Source: Inonotus obliquus
Taxonomy: Eukaryota > Basidiomycota > Agaricomycetes > Hymenochaetales > Hymenochaetaceae
Direction of reading: 5' to 3'
NCBI GenBank assembly: GCA_032164295.1
Contig: JAJHTX010000002.1
Coordinates: 4,278,001 to 4,342,000, forward strand
Length of the DNA stretch: 64,000 nt
Shown here: positions 25,267-37,574 of the stretch, one piece after another
Numbering within the stretch: the stretch's first letter is position 1
How the letters are laid out: each line of letters opens with the position of its first letter
The notes under the pieces: model-generated
Told to the model about the DNA's origin: nothing
The model's input: the letters and a program-made list of their open reading frames with translations, nothing else
The model's database searches: none
Program-made: the position numbers and the translations under genes

Positions 25267-26270
25267 ACAGCAGTGAAACGAGCGTTATAATGCTGAGGCT
25301 TCAGCTATGTTGCTATCTGGTTTCGTGTTGTCAGGTCATTAGATGAGTGATATTAGCAACTAGACTCACGAAAGGAGTGACTTGGGTGGGAAGGTGAAAA
25401 TAAGTCTCGGTGGATAGGGAGAAAAGAGTGACAAGAGCAAGTGTACTCTTCAACCTGTACGCAGATTGCGTGGGGTGTTGGTGGCAGTCGGACCTCGGTG
25501 AGGAAACATGAACTTTGCAAAACGTAGAGCGCATTATTACACGAAGAGACGTTGTAAACATTCTCCTATTGCAGATGTTTGCAAAGGAGAGCTTCCAGAC
25601 AGCTCGAATTTCAATGGTGATGGTTTGGTTTGGAACATCGCGCTCAACGATGAACAACGACTGGGCAGGCACATTAAGATGGCTTGTTACTGATATGTCA
25701 CATAAATACCCCGCTTGTGACCAGTGTGACCGAGAGAAGTCACAAGTGGCAACAGACACAACACTACTCTTTACCCCGTCCTCCTCCTCATCTTTCTCAA
25801 CCGTTCCCTATCCTCCCTCCCTTCTCATCCCTCCGCCAATCTCCTGATTTGCTTGTCCGTTTGGTACGTTTTGCAGTTTCGACCACTTTTTTCTCGTTTC
25901 TCGGGGTGCTATGATTTGTCGTACATGCAATCCTGAGTTCGATTTAGTCATTTGATGACTAGTAGGAATCAGCACACAACTGCCCGCGAAGCATCTAGAC
26001 TGGCTCGGCAAACTTGCTTGACCGTTGGCTTCTATGGTTGCTGGTGCTTATGTCGGGTCGATAGTCCATGGCTGTCGCCGACTACAAGGCACTCTTGGGC
26101 AGCCGCCCGATAGATGGCTGCCTCGTTGCTATGATGGGAATATATTGTGTATTGCGCGAACGCCTTTATATCTATGTTTTCTTCCACCACAATCCTTTGA
26201 CTGAATGCTGCTTTCACAGATCATCTCTTCCGAAATACCATAGACTGTCGCTTTTGAGTTTTGAGTGGAA
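25267..26270. other. Divergent intergenic region
   Basis: Lies between the F-box gene (minus) and CDC42 (plus). It is pyrimidine-rich at about 25760-25860. Short ORFs on both strands have no family features. It probably contains both promoters. Confidence 0.45.
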
Positions 26271-27070
<800 letters not shown>

Positions 27071-28228
27071 GGCGACGTCCCGTGCTGTATCTTGTCCTGT
27101 CCCACGTTCACGCATCGCGGAGGCGTCCTTCGTTTCACTGTTAATGACCGTTACTTCGTCACGACTGGCATCGACGTATCTGTTCTTCCATATACCGCCT
27201 TCCATCGTTCCATCTCGTTTCTCGATTGTCACCTCACTTCTTTTGTTTGTCCCCCTTCCCTTTCCTGTTCGTACATTACTATTATTACTTTGACTTTTCA
27301 CCCTCCTGCGTCGCTTGTCAGCGGTCCTGTCTGGGCTGGCTTCGTTTTTGTGCAATAGTCGTGCTGGCGGTGGTCTGTTGGGTTGTGAAGTGGTTGGAGG
27401 TGAGAAGGAGATATTTACGGTTACGGCATGGTCGATGTAGATTCTCTAGACGTACCGTGCTGGCTGGTAGTGTGTCTGCACATGACCTTGGCCGTCAGAT
27501 TCTGTGTAACCCCATAATTGACTTTTGGATCTGTACAACTCTTGGAGGAGTCTCATTTTCTGTTCTGAAGTGCTGTATTGGCGTGCTAAGATTAAGTGAA
27601 GCGGCACTAGGTTTTTGGCTCAAGTGAATATGCCTCTTTCTATAGATATCAATGAAAACCGTCTGGCCTTCTAGCCTATGCTCCTTCTTATACTGAATAC
27701 TCCATTCAATTCCGAGCACATGTCCGCGAGTAAATGGACTACTGCCGAGGTTTCATCTCGTGAAGTGAAGTTGAAAATCAGTTCCAAGATGGCGGCGCTT
27801 GATGCCGTATTGCTTTCATATTTATCCTTCATGAAGCCTTCATTAGATGAAGAAAGGAGAGATAGTACACGAGACGGAGTACCCTTGCCGTCCTATTTCT
27901 AAATCGATACTCCTTTCAAAGCCGCGGACAAGCCCGCTTCATGATGGATAGCTGGGATCTACATAGTCAACTTCTGCGCAGTCTTATCGCCTGAAGTAAT
28001 TTTTCTGTGGTTGTTTCTTCATTTCGGATGAGAACTCTGGCAACCAGAGCCAGCCGCCGCTTTGCTTTGCTTGCTTTGACTTTGAATTTGATTTTTTTGT
28101 TCTCACGCACATACGCATCACGTGTATCCCCGGACTGCTTTCCACGCGCATTTGTCCCAATTCAGCACGACTCTCAAAGTAACGACGACAACAGAAACGA
28201 CGGTCACTTATATTCTGCTCTATTCGCA
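27071..28228. other. Intergenic region, 1.2 kb
   Basis: Probably the CDC42 3' UTR (first 500 bases, T-rich) and the promoter of the Rab gene. A short ORF at 27678-27902 has no family signature. No RNA gene or repeat seen. Confidence 0.4.
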
Positions 28229-29355
28229 ATGGCTGCCGAAGGAACGACGAGCTATGACTTTCTCTTCAAAGTGAGTCTGCGCGCAACCAGAGCATCTTAC
28301 AATTTTTTACGGCGCTTAAAGGTGGTGTTAATTGGGGATTCGGGCGTCGGGAAATCGTGAGTGTGGCCCTTCTATCCTAGACAGCGTGGAGTGCTGATGG
28401 GTATCTTTTTGCGTTGTAGGAACTGTATGAAGTCTTCTCTGTGACTACAAAGGAGTGTGCTGACCGGATATTGTTGACAAAATCAGTGCTTTCGCGATTT
28501 ACGCGTAATGAGTTCAACCTTGACTCAAAGTCAACTATTGGTGTCGAGTTTGCAACACGGACGATTCAGGTCGACGGTAAGACCGTGAAGGCACAGATTT
28601 GGGATACTGGTGGGTCATTGTTTTATGAAACATTGTTATCGTCGTCGAATACGGGCACATCACTACCCGTGTGAACCTTCGATGCGCCATGATCACTGCG
28701 CCTTGGTGCTTGATAGGACATGTACTGACTGTTTCTCTCTTTCCAGCTGGCCAGGAACGATACCGTGCCATCACGTCTGCGTATGTGCGCCTGAATCGTT
28801 CGTCCAAGTGGAGCGCTGACACGTGTTTGGACCTAGCTATTACCGGGGCGCAGTGGGTGCGCTACTGGTGTACGATATTTCAAAAGTGCAGACCTTTGAG
28901 AATGTGAAGAGGTGGTTGAAGGAGTTGCGTGATCATGCGGACTCGAATATCGTTATCATGCTCGTTGGGAACAAGAGCGACTTGAAACATCTTCGAGCGG
29001 TCCCGACTGCTAGTGCTGAGGAGTTTGCAGGTACGCCTTTCTTTATCATCATTGATATACGTATTTGATTATATTGTTGATATCAGATCAGAATGCTTTG
29101 TCCTTCATGGAAACCTCTGCGCTCGATGCATCGAACGTTGAAGCAGCTTTCCAACAAATCCTGACCAGTTCGTGCTTTCCTTTTGTGTACAGTTCACCAT
29201 TCTAAGTTATACTCGGCTCTTTAGAAATCTACCACATCGTCTCGTCGAAGACTTTGCAACAGGATGCTGATGACTCTACAATCAGGCCCGGTGAGAGCAC
29301 CAAGATCACGGTTAGTACACCCGAGGGCGAGAAGAAGGCCGGATGCTGCTCTTAG
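28229..29355 (+). CDS. Rab11/Ypt3-type GTPase (8 exons including a 5 nt micro-exon, 214 aa)
   Basis: Rab GTPase of the Rab11/Ypt31/Ypt3 group, acting in late Golgi and recycling-endosome traffic to the hyphal tip. Exons are 28229-28270, 28322-28356, 28420-28424, 28487-28609, 28747-28780, 28837-29030, 29087-29167 and 29225-29355 (645 nt, 215 codons including the stop). Motifs are [19 protein letters not shown] (P-loop), [10 protein letters not shown] (Rab11-type effector loop), [32 protein letters not shown] and [12 protein letters not shown]. The 5 nt exon supplies part of the S-N-L of the P-loop; without it the frame breaks and invariant residues are lost. The C-terminus ends GCCS, a double-cysteine tail with one extra residue, less typical than CC or CCxxx. 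The surrounding introns are 50-137 nt. Confidence 0.93.
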
Positions 29356-30716
29356 GACCCTTGCGCCTTTTCGTTCTTTACCTTCCGTGCAGAAGGGTAG
29401 GACCTTTGTCTTCGTTGTATCATGTTTTTTTCAGTACCGTATATTCATTCTTGCGTATAAATGCCTTTCTTCATCAATAGAAGTTGACGTGGCGTCAATT
29501 CGGTCACGTGGTCGGAACTTCTGGTTTTATTGTTGGTTGAGAGACTGTCTGTGGTGGCATTACCTACGGGCGGTTTACTCATTCCCCTCGAAAACTCGTT
29601 ATTTTGACAGTAAGATCTCCGGTGGTGGACCTGGACAAGACCATCGCGGGCTATAACCAATTGCAAGCAGACTTACTACTTTCCCCCTATCCGTGATGCA
29701 CAGCGTCGTATCAATCTGATCACAAAATCATGGATGGATTCAAATGCAGTGAGTATTGCGGAATCTCCCATGGTGCTGTGTTTTGATTTCTCTGAACATG
29801 AAAGTTGGATCACCAGTGCTCGATTTCATAAGGCAGTGCGTGCGTCAGCCAGGTCTGGCGAACATAAAGCCATTATTCCTGATTTCGAATACGAAGTTCC
29901 CCCGGGATTTATGGCAATGCTGTTGGTACCTTCATTCCGCCGTAGCTGTGTATGTTCTTGTGTGGATGGCGCGCTCGCCAAGTGCTCGCATCGGCGACTA
30001 TTCGAAGCTACTCTTTGTGAAATACTTTTCGCCGTTGCATCGGCGAGGTGTGGCAGCTGGGGATGTCGTATTTCCTGTGTTCAGGTATGGGGAAATCTTG
30101 TTATTTTATATATTCGCCGTTGATATATCTAACGGCGCAGTGATCGGAACTTGGAACTGTTAGGTGGGAGATGTATCGGGCTTGTGGTGCTCAACTACTA
30201 TGAATCTGGGAAATCCCGCATGCTAGGTACCGTAAAACTGGCACTTATCCCTTATCCAGAAAAGTTGTGCGAAAAATCACATTCGGTCCAAGAACTTAAG
30301 AGTCTATCTCTTGGATCTTATTGGAATTATACTTATTGACCTTGCTCCGTTCTTGCGATCGGCCCGATACGCTAACCATGTATTGTTATGTCAATCACTC
30401 TCGGACCATCGCAAGAGCGCAGCGAGGCAATTCTATACACCTCTTGCTTCGAGTTCTTCGAGTGAGGTGTTGTCGCGGATGGAATCTACCGGATCGGAGC
30501 CCGTCTTCGTAAGTGGGAGTTTGTCCTAATGGAATGCCTGCACCACCGCCTTGAAGTCTAATAGTCACCATTACTGTGGTTCGAGAGAATCTGCCAGATT
30601 AAGCAACGACCAGTCGACAGCCGCAAAACTTGGAGTATAAAGCACGCCTTCCTCCCTTCTACTATCTAGCAGTGACTTCTCGCTGCAATCCCTGGATTCC
30701 CCTCTCTTGTACGAAT
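29356..30716. other. 1.4 kb without a recognisable gene
   Basis: Several short overlapping ORFs on the plus strand at about 29730-30340 share no motif with known families and could not be joined into a convincing model. They may be a decayed gene or the 5' part of the following gene. An in-frame ATG at 30630 would lengthen the next gene by 29 codons. Confidence 0.35.
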
Positions 30717-31727
30717 ATGACCCCGTACGCTTTGTCTTTTCTTGATGGGGGACGTTTGCCAGATGCTGGTGCTTCTCGACGTGCTCTCACTCACGAGCCC
30801 TCCTTCGCCATTAAAAATGCCATAAGCGCCGTTAGTGATTGGTCTTCTCGAGAATATAATCACCTTATGTTAACTTGCCTTTCAGAGTGCTGCTGACTTC
30901 CAGCAACTCATCCCGTCTATGCAACCTGCCGGACGACCATGTCCGGAAATGCATGTTTCCCAGCTGCTTTATGGAGGAGTTGCAGGATCCGAATTCTCTG
31001 CACCCATCTCGGGGTTCGCACCAGACCCTTGTTTTGGTTCGTCTCTTAATCAGCAGCAAGTGATGAGCGCCTACTCGGCGAATACCAGCTTTCCCGGTTG
31101 TCATGACGCGCCAGGGGCCTTTACGCCCTATGGTACATACGGTGGGACTGTCAGTATATTGCGGGATAGTCTCATTGAGAATCAAAGCTGATGTGTTTAT
31201 AGAACCATCTACCCCGTGGTGACGCAGGGCTGTCATCTCCTTCCGCACCCTTTGATCCCTGCACAACACTTCTTTCTCCCATGGCCCCACCGATGACCTT
31301 TGGGCGCGCAAGTATAGGCGACGAGTTTCGTACCAATGAGCGTGACTTCTGTATCTCTTTTCGTGAGAATGCAATCCCTTCCAGGAGTGTCCCGACTCTA
31401 GGAAATGCACAACGAGCTCTTACGCGTTCTTCCTGGGGATCGGACTCGGTTAACGGAGCCAAGGCTCATGCGCAAGTCCAGACTTCAAATAGACGAAATA
31501 CCTTGTCCAGGTCTAAGGCCAGGACAGGAAGGGTGCTACGATTTCATGCAGCTGCGAATAAGAATCCTTGCGGAAGATGCAGGAAATCTCATATAAAGGT
31601 GATGCGTCTCCAGGTGCTTTTTTTCATAGCTTACTGACGTAGTTTCGCTCAGTGCACAATCGTCAGTAGTGTACCGCGACTGTGCCAGAAGTGCAAGAAG
31701 AGTGGGTTACTGGAGTGCGCCGCTTAA
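30717..31727 (+). CDS. Small protein with C-terminal Zn2Cys6 cluster (4 exons, 282 aa)
   Basis: Putative nuclear regulator. Exons are 30717-30830, 30886-31149, 31203-31598 and 31653-31727 (849 nt, 283 codons including the stop, all splice junctions in phase 0). The body is low-complexity and rich in Ser, Pro and Gly. Its last 35 residues contain six cysteines spaced C-X2-C-X6-C-X9-C-X2-C-X7-C (CGRCRKSHIKC, then CQKCKKSGLLEC), a fungal binuclear zinc cluster placed two residues before the stop. Classic family members carry the cluster at the N-terminus and have a middle homology region, which is absent here. The cluster is formed only when the last intron (31599-31652) is removed. Start: the ATG at 30717 is chosen, but the frame is open to another ATG at 30630. 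Confidence 0.68.
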
Positions 31728-32116
31728 AAACGTGATTCAGAATAGAGAGATTTATGGAGTTTGTTTCTTGATAGATAACGGATTATGTATTTTTTGAGTT
31801 TGTATACGAATAGTGTAGATTGCTTGTGTGAACTTGAACCTAATCGTACGAAAAGGAAATTGATTGGTAATGTGATTACAAATGTGTTAGATTGGCTTCC
31901 ACTTGCACTTAAAGTTGCAATGCCATGTTGAGTAATTTCGTGACTCCTATGTGGGATGACGAGTTTGACAAGCATGGCGTGCAAAATATCTGCCATGTTG
32001 ACTTGTGCATGTGCATCTTGACAATGCAGATCCATTGAACCATCCCGAAAACGCGTATAAATACCCCCTCCCTCCCTCCCTCCCTCAGCTACCCTTGCGA
32101 CTGCTATACTCTCGCC
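31728..32116. other. Intergenic region
   Basis: 3' flank of the zinc-cluster gene and promoter of the NmrA-like gene. Nothing else recognised. Confidence 0.45.
32056..32088 (+). promoter_or_regulatory. TATA box and CCCT-repeat leader of the NmrA-like gene
   Basis: TATAAATA at 32056-32063 is followed at once by five tandem CCCT-type repeats (about 32064-32087), and the ATG follows at 32117. TATA spacing and a pyrimidine-rich start region fit a regulated fungal promoter. Confidence 0.55.
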
Positions 32117-33442
32117 ATGGTCCTCGTCGACAAACGCGTCATCGCAGTCACAGGTGCAACTGGCCATCAAGGCGGGAGTGTCGTTCGCTACCTTTTACAA
32201 GATGGCACATTCCGTATTCGAGCTTTAACGCGGAAACCGCGTTCCTCAAAGGCCAAAGGTAAGCGTTTTCATATCTCTGTTCATTATCTCAACTGATTCC
32301 TGGATGAAAGAATTGCAGGCCAAAGGTGTCGAGGTTGTCTTCGCGGATTTTGAAGACCAGAAAAGTCTTGAAAATGCTTTGCAAGGAGCGTATGGTGTTT
32401 ATGGTGTTACTAATTGTGAGTGCTACTCTATTACTATGTTCTTTTTACATGAAGGACGAGTATTGTGTAGATTGGGAGGGTATGGATGGTGAAAAGGAGG
32501 AGGGGGATGGAAAGGCACTCGTCGACGCTGCGAAAGCGTGCAATATCCAACACTTTGTCTGGTCGTACGTCGTCTATGTTCTGCATTTATGACATAAGCT
32601 CATTGTTCTATGACAGAACTGTCAGTGCTCCACCGGACGACTTGGACGTGAAGCATTGGACGTCAAAGGCACGTGCCAACGATTATCTCATATCATCCAC
32701 CCTTCCTCGTACTTCGTAAGCACTCTCTTCGTATCATTATTATTTTCTTCATCTTCGTGAGCAGGTTGTATTCCACATTTTACTTTGAGAATTTTATTCT
32801 CTTCGACTTTGCAAGGCTGTCTAAGGATTCCTCGGCATCTCACAAGTATACTGCGAACTGGCCGCTTTTGCTTTCTGATGGACCTATTGGAGGCTTTACG
32901 GTGTCGGAGATTGGCGCATATACCCTGGATATATTCAAGGATCCAAAGAAATGGATCGGTATTGCTTTTCGTCTATGTTACTGATGCCGTGACTAAAGCC
33001 CTGATATAGACAAAGATCTGTACATACCACCGGACGTGTTCACGCCTCGTATGTATGTCGACGCGATCAACGAGGCTCTTGCTGGTAAGGCTATAGTTGA
33101 GCTTACGGAAGTAGACGCAGAAGAGTTCGCGAAAGCTAGGACACTCGGTCCTGGTGCGGAAGAACTCTGGACCAAGTGCGTATTCGTCGTATTCTGCAAA
33201 CAAATACTGACTTCTTTCTTGGATGTAAATCAGCATGAGTACGTCGGTTTTTTACATGTGTCCTATTAGATTCTGACAACAAGATAGTGGGATTTTATCG
33301 AGCAGGAGGGAAGATGAGAAACATGCATTCTTCAAAGTCGGCTTACTCTGAAGAGCTAGAGGAGGCGATACTCCCGACTAGGTTGTCGATGAAAAGCTGG
33401 GTGAAGGAGCACGTGGATGAGATTCTCGCAGCAGCACTGTAG
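32117..33442 (+). CDS. NmrA-like NAD(P)-binding protein (8 exons including a 5 nt micro-exon, 319 aa)
   Basis: NmrA-like atypical short-chain dehydrogenase; family members act as redox sensors or regulators and the ligand is probably NAD(P)(H). Exons are 32117-32258, 32311-32415, 32471-32564, 32617-32715, 32765-32958, 33010-33175, 33234-33238 and 33288-33442 (960 nt, 320 codons including the stop). The Rossmann motif GATGHQGGSVVRYLL is at residues about 12-26, followed by RALTRKP, GVEVVFADFEDQKSLENAL, the central NIQHFVWSTVS and STFYFENF. A 5 nt exon (33234-33238) joins ELWTN to the FYRAGGKMR segment; it is the only join found that keeps both frame and family sequence. No catalytic YxxxK is apparent, as in other NmrA proteins. 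It converges on the amino-acid permease gene, with 51 bp between stop codons. Confidence 0.88.
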
Positions 33443-33493
33443 AAAGAAAATATATTATAGAGCAAGACGTATTACATAATAACAGTCGTATGT

Positions 33494-35689
33494 TCAGAAC
33501 AAGACGGAAGCAATCTTTCCCCAAATAGTAGTCGGCGGATCCTCGGGAATCTCCGTTTCCTCAACAGTTGGGATTCCAGTCACAAAGTCCATGTGCTGCG
33601 GTTTCCAAACTTTGGTACGTTTGAAGATCTTCCAGAACGTGAAGAGTGCGAAGAAGATGGGAATGTTGATGTATGCGACGAGGAAATCTGAGGCTCTGAA
33701 GTCGAAGAAGACGGCGAAACCGTTGATGATGATGACGATGATGCACCAGAAGGTACCCCAGATGGAGAGGTATGGCTGCAGTGAGCTGTAGTAGGCGCTC
33801 TTGGTGCGGTCAAATCCTTGAGCTTTCTTACCGCGGTCTATGGTGGGGTACGGGATTAGATCAGCTATTCTTTAAAAGGAAGAACTACTTACAGAAGAAA
33901 AGGAAGGTCACGTTGATGGTGAGCCATGTGAAGAAGCCCGCGATGGTTGTTAGATTAACAAGCCATCTGTCATTATGTAATGTCAGTAAGCTCACTAAAG
34001 AAGATAGATGAAAGGTTGTGACTCACGTGAAGACTTGCTCAGAAGAATTGGCCGTGTTCATGAATGAAAGGAATGCGAAGCAACTCGTGAAAAGAACAGA
34101 CGCTATCGGCAGACCTGACTTGGTACAGTACGAGAATATCCTGGGCGCCTGTCCACGAATCGATAATCCATACAGGATACGGGACGACGAGAAGAGGAAC
34201 GAGTTGCCAGCAGAGAATGCACTCGTGAAGATGGCAGCGTTGATGATCGACGGCAGCACTTTGATTCCCGCGCGAGTGAATGCAATGACATACGGTGACT
34301 GAGCAGCGTTCCCCGTATCCGAGAGAAGATTCGGGTCGTTATACGGGACGAGCAAGCCGGTGATGAAGATTCCGAGCACGTAGAAGACGAGGATTCGGTA
34401 GAATACGCGACGGACGGCTTTACCGATGTTTCTCCTCGGGCTCTCTGTCTCTGAGGCGGCGACGGCGACGAGTTCCATCCCTTGGAAGGAGAAGGCGGCC
34501 TGTACGAGGACGGAGAGAAGACCGAGGAAGCGGCCCAGGCCGACCTTGCCGGGGGATACGAGATCAAACTGGGCCAATGCTCCCGGGTTCTTCCAGTACC
34601 GGAAGCCGATCCTCTCGTGATCTGGCCCTCCACCAAGGTCGACGATCAGCCCGGTCAAGATGAGTCCGGTGATCAGCAGAACTAACACAGCAGCAGTATG
34701 CTCAGCGGCGTGTGGATAGACACGAACACATGACTGACGCACTCTTGATGATCGAAAAGACAAACTCGGATTCACCAAACCATCGTACACCAAAGATGTT
34801 GATCAAACACACACAGACGGTGATCACACCTGTGTATATCGCTGCATGCTGTTGCCGATAGAGCGGAGTTAGTTTCGAAATGTATCACTGCCGGCAAGGA
34901 ACAAACGTTATCGTCCCAGAACGTGAGAAGAATTTGGGCGGCCGTGATCTCGCTAGGGACAGTAATCGCTCCTGACTGTAACGACGGACGGTTAGTTTTA
35001 CTGTATTCTTATCTGATGAAATACCAACATAGAAACTATTCCATCCTACGGCAAAACCCAAAGCAGGGTCGACCCACCGGGCGGCATAGTGTGGGTAAGT
35101 ACCTGATATCGGAGCATGCGCTGCCATTTCTCCGATGGCGCATAATGAACTTTTTTTTTCATCTATGAGCAGTCCTCTTCATACTATTGCGAAGAACAAC
35201 TCACGCGTATGCTATTGAGCCGACAAAGATGTATGCCAGGAGTGAACCAAGTGGACCCGCTCCTTGTAAAGCCTTTCCGGAACCCAGGAAAAGACCAGTA
35301 CCGAGCGTACCGGCGATCTATAAAAATAGAATCAGCATCTTTGCAACACTGCGTGCACATGGATTCATTCATCTGCGGTGTAGCCTGAAACTCACAGCAA
35401 TCCTATCAACGGCAGCAGAGTTATTATCAGTGCACTATTATCTATGGAGCGCATGGAAACTTACATTTGCACATGTCGCTGTTTGAGCTTACGCTGAACC
35501 CGGTCAAGGTCAGCAGCGTCAAAGTGGTAGCCCTCATCTGCAATAGCTAGTAGAGGAGCAGTCTTCAGAAGCTTTCACTGGCTTTCAAGTAGAAGGAGAC
35601 CTACCGGCAGCATGGACAGTCGAGTCGCCGTGGAGACCTTTCTCGAGCGAGTGCTTCTCGCTCGACGAGTCTTTTTCGTTGAAGTCCAT
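33494..35689 (-). CDS. Amino-acid permease, YAT/APC family (10 exons including a 7 nt micro-exon, 548 aa)
   Basis: Plasma-membrane proton/amino-acid symporter of the fungal YAT group. Minus-strand exons are 35689-35605, 35537-35465, 35402-35396, 35317-35205, 35149-35025, 34971-34907, 34848-34743, 34681-34027, 33966-33893 and 33837-33494 (1647 nt, 549 codons including the stop). The N-terminal cytosolic region (to about residue 55) is acidic and charged. Helix 1 starts with the family hallmark RHVQMIAIAGTLGTGLFLGS, split by a 7 nt exon. Other marks are GEMAAHAPISGTYPHYAARW, SFQGMELVAVAASE and SSSRILYGLSIRGQAPRIF, and about 12 hydrophobic segments overall. Length is normal for the family. Substrate specificity cannot be read from the sequence. 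Confidence 0.95.
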
Positions 35690-36930
35690 TACTGGTCGTT
35701 GCTCACGAATAAGTCGAGAGGAGGTGGGGGTCCGAGTGGAGAAGCGAAGATAAGGGGAGAGCTCCAGAAGAGACAGGAGTATGGAGTAATGCTTCTCTTT
35801 TATACATACCGTATCGGCTTCTTCGAGGAAGCGTGATGGGAAAATCAAATCGTCAATTTTTAACGGCACGCGGGGAAAAAGTTGCAACCACGACCAACCC
35901 AACTATAGATCCCGCCAAGGAAGCTATTTTTAAGAACTGTATTGATACCATGATGAATGCGATACCATCGGATAATAGCCAACCCATCGTGGCTCCAGAG
36001 CCAAGCAAACGCGTATGTCCACTGAAAACGCACGGGAAGACTGCCGCTAACTAGTCGTAGTAGTTGTCTACTATTGCTCGCGAAATTCTCACCTACTCTA
36101 CTCGGTTACCCACGGGCACGTGCATGTGCTTCCGATGACCGCCCATAACGATTGATGTACCTGACTGTTGTGACCGACTTGAAGTCACAACTGCATTGAC
36201 TTTTCGGACCTCAGCGTGCCTCTCGTGGTGGAATAACGTAAGCCTACCTTGTCCGTCCAGTGTTCTGTTCGGATTAAATCGGGATAATAATACCTGCTCT
36301 TGAGCATACTCTATGTTCCAACAAGACAGACTATCGAACGCAGTATGAACAAGCACAGGGAAACTCATTAGCCATCAGACCCAACGAACTGCGGTCTCGT
36401 CATATTCGTCTCCGTCTTGAGTCTGGATCCGCCATTGCTCCCTTTCTCCGCCGCTTCCTTCAAATTGAACAGCATGCGACTTCCAAGGATGCAAAGACCT
36501 ACAGGACTTCCGAGAGTGTCGAGCAAGGCTGAGAGGAGCTTATTGGTCACCCTCAGTATAAACTCCATGACGTTCAGGAGGTTGCAAGTGACAGCGCTGA
36601 GAATACGAACGAACCCTTACAGGAAGAAAGAGTGCGAGGTAAATGATGTTCTGCTCACAGCACAAAGTAGATCTTTCGGTCTTGGATGAGAACCTTGCGA
36701 GGGTCAACCCTTCAAATCCTCGATTTATCCGAGCGTGCCAAGACAAAGAGGGTGGTACTATAAACCGTGGGAATGGACCTTTTGGAAAAACAGTCAGCGC
36801 TGTGTGAAGTTTGATATCACATAAATTAAGACACACTCACCAAAATGCTAATCCAAAACCTATTGTGTTCTGTGATTCACCGTGGACCGTGTTTCCTTCC
36901 GCAAGTGTTTTCGTCGTAAATTGCTATAAA
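35690..36930. other. Intergenic, with possible 3' relic of a membrane-protein gene on the minus strand
   Basis: No intact gene. On the minus strand at about 36370-36640 an open stretch reads as a hydrophobic, family-like C-terminus (NLLNVMEFILRVTNKLLSAL, then LGSRMLFNLKEAAEKG). It recalls the ends of multi-pass membrane proteins that are abundant in agaricomycetes. Splice-like sites occur upstream, and the trail stops at the fold-back element at 36931. The assignment is tentative. Confidence 0.3.
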
Positions 36931-37374
36931 TTACAGGGAAATTCATAAAAATCTGGACACGTGCCAAATTGCCAATTTCGGCCCCTTCAGTACCTCAGAA
37001 CACAAAATAAATCATATCTCACTCAATTCTTGACCGTTTCGTGTCATCTAGGTTGCTAAATTCATGCCTCAATCGTGCCGTCCGAACTGTATAAAACCCG
37101 AGCAAAATCGGGCAAGAATTGACCCCGAAACGGCGCCAAATGTCGTTTTTTCATGTATTCCTCATGTACTTTTTTTCCTGCACTCAATTCTGGGTCTGCA
37201 GCACCCACAAGTGTCTCGGAATGCTCAGATGGAATAACTGTAAATTTAGGGCCTGCATTTGAGATGAATTTGAAGGTGTATGTGCCAGTCTGGGGGCATG
37301 CCTGGAAGGCAGAAATGCCCCCTCATCCCTCAAGCTCCCCATGCCCTAGAAAAAATATCTGAAGCCAAATTCAT
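36931..37374 (+). repeat. Left arm of the fold-back element
   Basis: Perfect inverted copy of 37575-38018. Similarity decays into mismatches inside the last few bases before the central spacer. Confidence 0.88.
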
Positions 37375-37574
37375 ACATGAAAATTCATTCCAGGCCTATT
37401 GAAAGTGATCTGAGTACTTCTCATGTCTGCTATGAGGATTGGTGCATTGTTTGAGGTGGGGGAGACAGTGCATATGCACCATGCTTCCCTGCCTTTCCCC
37501 AGCTTCCCAACATATCCATTTGATCTGGGAAAGGCTCAGATACATTTAAATATACTCTAAATGAGTTCCTATGC

